Assembly (NCBI GenBank): GCA_946480525.1
Contig: CAMLLA010000061.1
Span: forward strand, 1 to 14,214
Length of the DNA: 14,214 bases
From: an uncultured Asticcacaulis sp.
GTDB taxonomy: Bacteria > Pseudomonadota > Alphaproteobacteria > Caulobacterales > Caulobacteraceae
Direction of reading: 5' to 3'
The position numbers and the translations under genes are program-made. The notes below the pieces were generated by a model. It did no database searches and had not been told where the DNA came from. It worked only from the letters and a program-made list of their open reading frames with translations. Of the stretch, positions 7,542 through 13,237 are shown piece after piece; position 1 is the stretch's first letter, and each line of letters opens with the position of its first letter.

Positions 7542-8957
7542 ATGGCGTTCATGCAGCGGCTTACCGTTACCTTGCTGACGGCCGTTCTTATGTGTGCCGC
7601 GGATTTCGTTGCACTTGCCTCGGCCCAGGAGACCGTCAACGACATTACGCGATTGAACCCAGTGGTCGTTGAACAGGTCGTCACACCGACCACTATCGAC
7701 GACGTTAGCCGTCTCATCGCCAATCATGCCGGCCCGGTCTCGATTGGCGGTGGGCGCTTCAGTCAGGGCGGACAAACGGCCTGCGCGGGCTGCCTGTTCA
7801 TCGACATGCGCCAGATGAACCACGTCGTCGCTCTCGACGCAACGGGCAAGCGCATTACGGTTGAAGCCGGCATCACCTGGCGCGCCATTCAGGAAGCGAT
7901 CGATCCGCACGGCCTGTCGCTGCGCATCATGCAAAGCTACGCCAACTTCACGGTCGGCGGCTCACTTAGCGTCAACGCGCATGGCCGCTACGTCGGCGAA
8001 GGCCCGATCATTCGTTCGGTCGAGTCGTTCCGGATTGTCATGGCGGACGGATCCCTGAAAACTGCCAGCCGAACCGAGAATCCGGAAATATTCCGAGCCG
8101 CCATTGGCGGCTACGGTGGCCTGGGGGTGGTTGTCGAAGCCACTTTGCGCCTGACGGACAATGTGCCGGTCGAAACACAAGCCGTGCGCATGCGCGTCGA
8201 GGACTATCCGCAATGGTTCAATGCGACCGTCCGGCCATCGGCAACCGCCGTTTTTCATAACGCGACCCTTTATCCGCCAGAATATAAATCGGTCAACGCC
8301 ATTACAATAGCCACAACGGACAGACCTCTGACCGTGACCAACCGACTGACGTCTCAGGGTAAGACCAGCGGCACTCGCCGTGCGCTGATGGGCTGGCTGT
8401 CCAATGGCTTGTTTGGCAAGCAGATCAAGCAGCACATTTACGATCCGCTGATTTACAGCCGTCGCAAGGTCGTCTGGCGGAACTACGAGGCCAGCCTGGA
8501 CGTCGCAAGTATCGAGCCGGGCTCACGCGAAAGATCAACCTACGTTCTGCAGGAATACTTCATTCCCGTTGACCGCTTTGACGCTTTCGTTCCGAAGATG
8601 CGGGCTATCCTGAAAGCCCGGAAGGTGAACGTACTCAATCTGTCGGTCCGCCAGGCCCAGTCCGATCAGGAAAGCCTGCTGTCATGGGCGCCGGTCGAAG
8701 TCTTTTCTCTTGTTCTCTATTATGAGCAGGGCACTTCAGACACCGACCGTCAGGCCGTGGGGGTCTGGACGCGGGAATTAATCGACGCGGCGATTTTATC
8801 CGGTGGCAGCTACTACCTGCCTTACCAGATCCACGCCACGCCGGAACAGTTTCTTAAAGCCTATCCACGCGCGCCGGAATACTTTGCTCTCAAGCGCAGG
8901 CTGGACCCGACCTATAAGTTTCACAGCAAGCTATGGGACGCATATTACCGCCCGTAA
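7542..8957 (+). CDS. Secreted FAD-linked oxidoreductase (PCMH-type, lactone/sugar oxidase-like)
   Basis: From ATG 7542 the product has 471 residues. Residues 1-28 are a Sec-type signal ending ALASA, so it is probably periplasmic. The FAD_binding_4 (PCMH) fold shows VSIGGGRFSQGG (66-77), the strand GKRITVEAGITW, NFTVGGSLSVNAHGR (135-149) and IGGYGGLGVVVEATLRL (188-204). The C-terminal end KFHSKLWDAYY resembles the D-arabinono-1,4-lactone oxidase end. The family oxidises sugars, sugar lactones or similar alcohols and passes electrons to oxygen or another acceptor. The usual GG-H-S histidine that carries covalent FAD is arginine here (R72), so flavin may be bound non-covalently or through another residue. 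A Sec rather than Tat signal is odd for a flavoprotein. It diverges from cckA, and its stop abuts that of flhB. The substrate is unknown. Confidence 0.85.
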   Translation: MAFMQRLTVTLLTAVLMCAADFVALASAQETVNDITRLNPVVVEQVVTPTTIDDVSRLIANHAGPVSIGGGRFSQGGQTACAGCLFIDMRQMNHVVALDATGKRITVEAGITWRAIQEAIDPHGLSLRIMQSYANFTVGGSLSVNAHGRYVGEGPIIRSVESFRIVMADGSLKTASRTENPEIFRAAIGGYGGLGVVVEATLRLTDNVPVETQAVRMRVEDYPQWFNATVRPSATAVFHNATLYPPEYKSVNAITIATTDRPLTVTNRLTSQGKTSGTRRALMGWLSNGLFGKQIKQHIYDPLIYSRRKVVWRNYEASLDVASIEPGSRERSTYVLQEYFIPVDRFDAFVPKMRAILKARKVNVLNLSVRQAQSDQESLLSWAPVEVFSLVLYYEQGTSDTDRQAVGVWTRELIDAAILSGGSYYLPYQIHATPEQFLKAYPRAPEYFALKRRLDPTYKFHSKLWDAYYRP

Positions 8958-10034
8958 TCAGAAGCCCCTGCGCTTCTTCGTCAGAACGAAGCCGATCAGC
9001 TTGGCGACGGCGGCGAAATGTTCTTCCGGAATGACCTCGTCGATATCGATCGCGGCATAGAGGGCACGCGCCAGCGGGGGATCTTCGACGATCGGCACCT
9101 CGTGCTTGCCCGCCTCTTCCCGGATTTTCAGGGCCAGGGCATCGACGCCCTTAGCGACGCAGATGGGGGCTGCCGTTTCGCCGGCTTCGTAGCGCAGGGC
9201 GACGGCGTAGTGGGTCGGGTTGGTGACGACCACGGTCGCGGTGGCGACATTGGCCATCATGCGGCGGCGCGACTTTTCCATGCGCAGCTGGCGCAGCTTG
9301 CCCTTGATGTGCGGATCGCCTTCGGTCTGCTTGTATTCTTCCTTCTGTTCTTCCTTCGACATCTTCATCTTCTGCATAAAGCGGAAGCGCTGCAGCATGT
9401 AGTCGGCGCCGCCCCCGACGAACAGGAAGATGCAGACCGATATGGCCAGGACCAGGAGAATGTCACGGCAGTAAGGCAGGATCAGGGTCGGCGATATGCC
9501 GGTCAGGTTGACGATGCCCAGCAGCCTGTCCTTCAGGATATTCCAGACGATGACGCCGGTGACGATCAGCTTGAGCAGGGTCTTGCCGAACTGGATCAGG
9601 GCGTCCGGCCCGAACAGCTTTGCCACACCGCTCATCGGATTGAGAATCGAGAAGTTCGGCTTCAGTTTCGACGGCGTGAACATGAAGCCGGTCTGCATGA
9701 CATTGCCGGCGACGCCCAGGATAAGCGCGCCGCTCATGACCATGATGATAATGGGCAGGACGCGCAGCAGCAGATCGCGGAATATCGTGACGCCGCCATC
9801 ACCTTCCATCGAGTTCAGCAATTGCTGGGGATGGGCCAGGAAAGGCAGCAGGTCCTGGGCCAGGTTGGCGCAGATGGACGGCCCTGCAAACGCGAGTACG
9901 GCGACCGCACCGATAAGCGACATGGCCTGCGGCAGGTCCGCGGACTTGGCGACATCGCCCTTCTCCCGCGCCTGCTGGAGTTTTCGGGCCGAGGCCTCTT
10001 CGGTTTTATCCTCCTGATCGCCACCCTCAGCCAT
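8958..10034 (-). CDS. flhB: Flagellar export gate protein FlhB
   Basis: This 358-residue protein is the substrate-specificity switch of the flagellar type III export apparatus in the inner membrane. The N-terminus EDKTEEASARKLQQAREKG is the classic FlhB start. Four membrane helices lie near 37-52, 88-110, 147-165 and 188-208. The cytoplasmic domain carries the self-cleaving NPTH motif at 272-275 (VVTNPTHYAVALRY), where cleavage between N and P changes export from hook to filament proteins. The end PPLARALY...IPEEHFAAVA is also conserved. The length is normal. An AGGAGA site (10044-10049) sits eight to nine bases before the ATG. It follows fliR through an unusual insert and runs head-on into the FAD oxidase gene. 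Confidence 0.97.
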   Translation of the reverse strand: MAEGGDQEDKTEEASARKLQQAREKGDVAKSADLPQAMSLIGAVAVLAFAGPSICANLAQDLLPFLAHPQQLLNSMEGDGGVTIFRDLLLRVLPIIIMVMSGALILGVAGNVMQTGFMFTPSKLKPNFSILNPMSGVAKLFGPDALIQFGKTLLKLIVTGVIVWNILKDRLLGIVNLTGISPTLILPYCRDILLVLAISVCIFLFVGGGADYMLQRFRFMQKMKMSKEEQKEEYKQTEGDPHIKGKLRQLRMEKSRRRMMANVATATVVVTNPTHYAVALRYEAGETAAPICVAKGVDALALKIREEAGKHEVPIVEDPPLARALYAAIDIDEVIPEEHFAAVAKLIGFVLTKKRRGF

Positions 10035-10036
10035 TT
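10018..10036. repeat. 19-bp direct repeat, copy at the flhB start
   Basis: TCGCCACCCTCAGCCATTT occurs here and again, identically, at 10148-10166, with starts 130 bp apart. On the minus strand this copy covers the stop of the small insert ORF and the first five codons of flhB. Confidence 0.9.
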
Positions 10037-10164
10037 CCCAGATCTCCTATGGCGATCTGGCAAGGCCAAGCGGCCGCCGCCGCAGGCGCGATGAATAGCG
10101 CGCCGCCCAATGCGGCGAGCCCTTGCGGCGTCTGAGCAAAAGAATGTTCGCCACCCTCAGCCAT
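10027..10164 (-). CDS. Small ORF created at the fliR/flhB junction (45 residues), possibly not a real protein
   Basis: A 45-codon frame runs from ATG 10164 to TGA 10027. Its start overlaps the fliR stop by eight bases, and its stop overlaps the flhB start in exactly the same way, because the same 19-bp sequence occurs at both ends. The product begins MAEGGEHSFAQTP, shares its first five residues with FlhB, continues through an alanine-rich stretch and ends IAIGDLGNG. By my count its third-position GC is near 60 percent, which looks low beside its neighbours. I recognise no family. It is best read as a by-product of a tandem duplication or insertion that keeps translation flowing from fliR to flhB. 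It contains a small hairpin CGCCGC-CCAAT-GCGGCG (10101-10117). Confidence 0.4.
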   Translation of the reverse strand: MAEGGEHSFAQTPQGLAALGGALFIAPAAAAAWPCQIAIGDLGNG

Positions 10165-10166
10165 TT
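10148..10166. repeat. 19-bp direct repeat, copy at the fliR stop
   Basis: This is identical to 10018-10036. On the minus strand it holds the last fliR codons (Asn-Gly-stop) and the start of the small insert ORF. The 111 bases between the two copies are unique within this window as far as I can see. Confidence 0.9.
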
Positions 10167-10990
10167 GCCCGCCTCAGGAATACGGCCATGAAGTCTTGGT
10201 AGTGGTCGATGAAAACCATGCCGATGGAGCCGAGGCTCAGCGCAAGAAGCGCCAGGCCAAGCAGGACGTTAAGCGGGGTGGCGGCAAAGAAGATCGGGAA
10301 GTTCGGCATCATACGGCCGACAAAGCCGACGGCGACGTTGAAGATCAGGCCGAAGGCGATGAGCGGCGCGGCCATCTGCATGGCCAGGAGAAAGCTGCGC
10401 GATACGGTCTGGACCATCAGCGTCACGGCGTCGCCGATCATGACGGGTTTGGTTGCAGGGAAGACTGTGAAGGAATCGACCATGGCCCGAATGAACAGAT
10501 GGTGCAGGTTGGTGGCGTAGATCAGGATCAGGCCCAGCATGGCCATGAAGGTGCCGATGCTGGTCGAGGGCTGGGCCTGGGCCGGGTTGGCGGTCTGGGC
10601 GAAGGACAGGGTCGTCTGCAACGACATGATTTCACCCGTGGTGGCCAGCGAGTACATGAGCACGCGCATGAGCGTACCCAGCATCAGGCCGATAATGACT
10701 TCGTGCAGGACCTGTCCCGTCATGCCGCCGATGGTCAGGGGCATGGGCGGCAAGGTGTGCCGGACGATCGGTGTGACCACAAGGGCAAGGACCAGCGCCA
10801 GGCTGAGGCGATAGCGCGGCGGCACCGCCTGGTCGCCTATGCCGGGCATCAGCATGACCAGGCTGGCCAGGCGCATAAAGATCAGGCCGATGGCCCACAG
10901 GTCCGCAGAGGTGCCGAAGAGGGAGTCCACCTCGGCCCCCGGCGAAACGGCCAGGGGCGCCAGGCGCAGCGAAGGCGCTGCGAACAGCAT
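10157..10990 (-). CDS. fliR: Flagellar export gate protein FliR
   Basis: This 277-residue inner-membrane protein forms the core of the export gate with FliP and FliQ. Family features are LIFMRLASLVMLMPGIGDQAVPPRYRLSLAL near 37-67, EVIIGLMLGTLMRVL, TGEIMSLQTTLSFAQTANPAQ, and NLHHLFIRAMVDSF. Several hydrophobic helices are followed by a late glycine- and proline-bearing membrane pair ending near residue 270. At 277 residues it is somewhat longer than the usual ~250-260, due to an extra N-terminal stretch (MLFAAPSLRLAPLAVSPGAE). The ATG is three bases after the fliQ stop, with an AGG-containing site inside fliQ. The stop overlaps the ATG of the small insert ORF. Confidence 0.96.
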   Translation of the reverse strand: MLFAAPSLRLAPLAVSPGAEVDSLFGTSADLWAIGLIFMRLASLVMLMPGIGDQAVPPRYRLSLALVLALVVTPIVRHTLPPMPLTIGGMTGQVLHEVIIGLMLGTLMRVLMYSLATTGEIMSLQTTLSFAQTANPAQAQPSTSIGTFMAMLGLILIYATNLHHLFIRAMVDSFTVFPATKPVMIGDAVTLMVQTVSRSFLLAMQMAAPLIAFGLIFNVAVGFVGRMMPNFPIFFAATPLNVLLGLALLALSLGSIGMVFIDHYQDFMAVFLRRANG

Positions 10991-10993
10991 CGG

Positions 10994-11257
10994 TCAGATG
11001 CCTGCAATTCGGTTCATGACCTGATGCATGAAGCTCGACAGCAATGCGCCCATCATCGGCAGGAAGAGCAGCAGGGCGACGAAGATGGCGATGATCTTGG
11101 GAGCGTAGATCAGGGTCTGTTCCTGGATCTGGGTCAGGGCCTGGAACAGGCCGATCGCGACACCGACGACGAGGCCGACCAGGAGAATGGGCGTGCACAG
11201 CTGGATGGTCAGCCAGATCGCATCCCGTCCAAAAGCCAGCACTTCACTACCGTTCAT
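10994..11257 (-). CDS. fliQ: Flagellar export gate protein FliQ
   Basis: This 87-residue protein has two membrane helices (about 15-38 and 50-74) and the FliQ pattern: AIWLTIQLCTPILLVGLVVG, then FQALTQIQEQTLIYAPKI, then LPMMGALLSSFM. FliQ copies wrap around the FliP-FliR core of the export gate in the inner membrane. The length is typical. It heads the fliQ-fliR-flhB unit. A CAGGG site lies seven bases before the ATG, and a perfect CtrA-type box lies about 70-85 bases upstream, as expected for an early (class II) flagellar operon of Caulobacterales. Confidence 0.97.
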   Translation of the reverse strand: MNGSEVLAFGRDAIWLTIQLCTPILLVGLVVGVAIGLFQALTQIQEQTLIYAPKIIAIFVALLLFLPMMGALLSSFMHQVMNRIAGI

Positions 11258-11277
11258 CGTTTTACCCTGCTCTACCG

Positions 11278-11306
11278 CCCGGCAAAACCTGCCGGGTACA
11301 CCCGGC
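11278..11306 (-). promoter_or_regulatory. Overlapping alternative hairpins in the fliQ leader or core promoter
   Basis: Three 6-base arms, CCCGGC (11278-11283), GCCGGG (11291-11296) and CCCGGC (11301-11306), are arranged so that the middle arm can pair with either neighbour. The loops are seven and four bases. Judging from the CtrA box, transcription may begin near 11300. The arm nearest fliQ would then form a leader hairpin ending about 20 bases before the ATG, while the far arm would lie at the start site. A regulatory role is inference. Confidence 0.4.
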
Positions 11307-11326
11307 TGAATTTGCCCCGCGCACGG

Positions 11327-11341
11327 TTAATGCGGCATTAA
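11327..11341 (-). promoter_or_regulatory. CtrA-binding box of the fliQ promoter
   Basis: TTAA-TGCCGCA-TTAA (minus strand), followed by CC, is a perfect match to the TTAA-N7-TTAAC box bound by phosphorylated CtrA in Caulobacter, where fliQ is one of the known CtrA-controlled promoters. It ends 70 bases before the fliQ ATG. A weak -10-like GCAAATTC follows at 11315-11308. A GATTC methylation motif lies 10 bases away, at 11351-11355. Confidence 0.8.
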
Positions 11342-11456
11342 GGATGGAGAGATTCTTTGCGGGAAGCGAATAGATATGCCTAGACATTCAAACCTGGCGG
11401 ACAGCTAGGCCGCGATGCTGAGGCGAAAACCGTGATCGCATGAGCACCCGCAGCGA

Positions 11457-11474
11457 CGTGTACTCATGTACACG
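11457..11474. repeat. Perfect short hairpin between fliE and the fliQ promoter
   Basis: CGTGTAC-TCAT-GTACACG is a 7-bp perfect stem with a four-base loop, 48 bases past the fliE stop. It has no T-run on either side, so it is not a standard terminator, though it may stabilise or end the flgB-flgC-fliE transcript. The remainder of the 265-bp fliE-fliQ gap, apart from the fliQ control sites, shows no gene I can support. Confidence 0.5.
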
Positions 11475-11522
11475 AGCAAGGGCGCGGAAGGCGGTTGCGG
11501 TTTGCAGACCAGCAGCGTGAGC

Positions 11523-11831
11523 CTAGATGGGCATGCGCATGATTTCCTGGTATGCCGAGATCACCTGATCTCTGATGGCGATGACGCTTTGCAGCTGCGT
11601 CTCGGCAGAGGCGACGGCGGTGACGGCGTCGATAAGGTCGACGCGGCCGGACTGCTGGCCGGCCATCATGGTCTCGGCGCCTTGTGTCGATTTGTAGGTC
11701 TGCTCCAGCGCGCCTTGCAGCATCTTGCCGAAGTCGGGACCTTGCGCAGCCTGGGCGCTATCCTCGTTGATCGAGGCAGCCTGCTGCTTGATGGCGGCGC
11801 CGTAGGCGCGGGCGGCGATCAGTGCGTCCAT
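11523..11831 (-). CDS. fliE: Flagellar hook-basal body complex protein FliE
   Basis: This 102-residue protein links the MS ring and export gate to the proximal rod. The family end is clear: DLIDAVTAVASAETQLQSVIAIRDQVISAYQEIMRMPI (written here only to show the heptad-like helix and the terminal EIMRMPI). FGKMLQGALEQTYKSTQGAE precedes it. There is no signal peptide, as expected for a substrate of the flagellar exporter. The ATG is 10 bases after the flgC stop, and the gene is the last in the flgB-flgC-fliE unit. Confidence 0.95.
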   Translation of the reverse strand: MDALIAARAYGAAIKQQAASINEDSAQAAQGPDFGKMLQGALEQTYKSTQGAETMMAGQQSGRVDLIDAVTAVASAETQLQSVIAIRDQVISAYQEIMRMPI

Positions 11832-11841
11832 GGGTCAGCTC

Positions 11842-12261
11842 TTACTTTTGCAGGATATCGATTGTCTTGGTCGTCATGGCGCGCGCCGTGTCGATGACAT
11901 TGAGGTTGGCCTCATAGGCGCGCTGCGCCTCGCGCATGTCCATGGTTTCGATCAGCGAATTGACGTTGGGCTTTTTGACGTAGCCTTCCGCGTCGGCGGC
12001 GGGATGGGCCGGATCGTATTCCATCGTGAATTCTTTCATGTCCGGTGCGACCTGGGCCAGCTTCACGCCCGTCGCGCCGTCGATCGGCGCGGCGGTGAAT
12101 ACAGGCACCTGGCGCCGGTACGGGTCGCCGCCCTTCACGCGGCTGGTCGAGTCCGAATTGGCGATGTTTTCGGCGATGATGCGCATGCGCGCCTGCTGCG
12201 CCTTCAGCGCCGAGGCCGCGACCGCCATGGTCTGGTCAGAATGGATCACGGGCTTAACCAT
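11842..12261 (-). CDS. flgC: Flagellar proximal rod protein FlgC
   Basis: This 139-residue rod subunit is exported through the flagellar apparatus and polymerises above FlgB. The N-terminal helix with ALKAQQARMRIIAENIANSDS is the flagellar rod/hook signature. It is followed by DPYRRQVPVF, VKKPNVNSLIETMDMREA and a C-terminal helix RAYEANLNVIDTARAMTTKT, all standard for FlgC. A strong AAGGAG site (12268-12273 on the minus strand) sits six bases before the ATG. It lies 25 bases after flgB and 10 before fliE. Confidence 0.96.
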   Translation of the reverse strand: MVKPVIHSDQTMAVAASALKAQQARMRIIAENIANSDSTSRVKGGDPYRRQVPVFTAAPIDGATGVKLAQVAPDMKEFTMEYDPAHPAADAEGYVKKPNVNSLIETMDMREAQRAYEANLNVIDTARAMTTKTIDILQK

Positions 12262-12286
12262 CGCTTACTCCTTACCTGCCCCTGGC

Positions 12287-12700
12287 TCAGCGGCCGGGCG
12301 CCTTCATCGCCATGCGAACCATAGCCATCGATTTCTGGTAGAAGCCGACGGCCGCGTCGAACTGCATGCGGCTTTCGGCCATTTTGAGCATCTGTTCTTC
12401 GAGCACCACGGAGTTGCCGTCCATGGTGGTTTCGGAATCGAGCGCCGTCACCTCACGCGCCGCCCCCGGCTTGAAACCGTCAATCTGCATGTGGGCGGAA
12501 TTGGTCGTCGCCATGCCAAGCTGGCCGCCGGCCTCCGCCTGCCCCTTCAACAGGGTGTCGAAATTCTGCGCGGCAAGGTCGCGCGGCTTGTAACCGGGCG
12601 TCGAGGCGTTGGCGACGTTTTCCGCCACCAGCTTTTGCCGTCCGCTCAGCCACCTCATGCGGGTCTGCAGCGCGTCGAGAAGATTTAAGTCCGATGCCAC
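12287..12700 (-). CDS. flgB: Flagellar proximal rod protein FlgB
   Basis: This 137-residue rod subunit heads the flgB-flgC-fliE operon. The signature RQKLVAENVANASTPGYKPRD (rod/hook N-terminal motif) lies near 20-40, and the C-terminal helix carries NSVVLEEQMLKMAESRMQFDAAVGFYQKSM. The start codon is GTG (12700-12698), preceded by a GGGAAAGGG site about five bases away; the next in-frame ATG would remove the conserved first helix. Transcription probably starts in the shared region with fliO, where a CtrA-like box points this way. Confidence 0.95.
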   Translation of the reverse strand: MASDLNLLDALQTRMRWLSGRQKLVAENVANASTPGYKPRDLAAQNFDTLLKGQAEAGGQLGMATTNSAHMQIDGFKPGAAREVTALDSETTMDGNSVVLEEQMLKMAESRMQFDAAVGFYQKSMAMVRMAMKAPGR

Positions 12701-12785
12701 GACCGGCCCTTTCCCTTTATGCGATCGCCCGACTCACTCTAGAGAAGACAATTCGCCTGTATGGGGCAAATAATGCCCACCTTTT

Positions 12786-12822
12786 GGTTAACAAAGGCTT
12801 GCCGGTAAACGGCCCGTTAACC
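12786..12822. promoter_or_regulatory. Back-to-back CtrA-like boxes between flgB and fliO
   Basis: GGTTAAC (12786-12792) and GTTAACC (12816-12822) are inverted. Read toward fliO, TAAA-CGGCCCG-TTAACC (12806-12822) fits the CtrA box with one mismatch in the distal half. Read toward flgB on the minus strand, GCAA-GCCTTTG-TTAACC (12802-12786) has two mismatches in the distal half. Each promoter-proximal half is perfect. The box ends 38 bases before fliO and 86 before flgB. A GACTC methylation motif lies at 12731-12735 and a short hairpin GGGCA-AATAA-TGCCC at 12764-12778. Confidence 0.65.
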
Positions 12823-12862
12823 AAGAGGCGCACAAATGGAATAGAACAGGTTCGGTGGCGTG

Positions 12863-13237
12863 ATGGACTGGATGGGATTATTGCGTGCGGTCTTCGCCCT
12901 GGCCATTGTGCTGGGCCTGATCCTGACGCTTGCCTGGATCCTCAGACGCTATGCTCCTCAGCTGATGGCCCGCCTCCAGGCCACGCGCGGTCAAAAGCGG
13001 CTTCAGGTCGTCGAAACCCTCGTGCTCGACCCGGCCCGCCGGCTGGTGCTGGTCCGTCTGGACAATGAAGAGCGACTGATCCTTCTTGGGGACGGACGCG
13101 AACTGATCGAGCCCGCCAAGAAGCCGACCGCCTCCGCCGTTATTGCCGAGCCGGGTGCCGAAGCGCCCCGCCCTCTGACCCGCCCCCCCCCGCGCCGGAC
13201 ACACAAGACACAGGACGCCCATGACCACCTGTTATGA
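12863..13237 (+). CDS. fliO: Flagellar biosynthesis protein FliO
   Basis: This 124-residue protein has one N-terminal membrane helix (about 7-27, GLLRAVFALAIVLGLILTLAW) and the FliO cytoplasmic motif RLQVVETLVLDPARRLVLVRLDNEERLILLGDG (residues ~50-82, given only as a guide to the helix-strand pattern). FliO is an assembly helper for the FliP ring. ATG 12863 is used; a GTG three bases earlier (12860) would add one residue and cannot be excluded. The tail is odd: a run of nine C (13183-13191) precedes a frame that extends 17 bases into fliP. One more C would instead end fliO in a tidy ATGA overlap with fliP. Confidence 0.85.
   Translation: MDWMGLLRAVFALAIVLGLILTLAWILRRYAPQLMARLQATRGQKRLQVVETLVLDPARRLVLVRLDNEERLILLGDGRELIEPAKKPTASAVIAEPGAEAPRPLTRPPPRRTHKTQDAHDHLL
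13183..13191 (+). repeat. Nine-cytosine homopolymer in the fliO 3' end
   Basis: C9 lies inside a GC-rich proline codon stretch 30 bases before the fliP start. The present length keeps fliO open through 13237. With C10, fliO would stop at 13222-13224 in present numbering (ATGA overlap); with C8, it would read in frame into fliP. Confidence 0.95.

Noticed and set aside
7542..8957. FAD oxidase as cargo of a mobile element
   Set aside because: No transposase, terminal repeats or target duplications are visible at its edges; the unusual position alone is not enough.
9018..11341. Long plus-strand frames opposite flhB, fliR and fliQ
   Set aside because: They are shadows of high-GC coding sequence: hydrophobic codons of the membrane proteins read as acidic and His-rich strings, with no family match.
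11457..11474. Hairpin after fliE as an intrinsic terminator
   Set aside because: The stem is perfect but neither side has a T-run, so I list it only as a hairpin.
11466..11897. 143-codon plus-strand frame starting in the fliE-fliQ gap
   Set aside because: Most of it is opposite fliE; the part outside has no ribosome site of note and no recognisable content.
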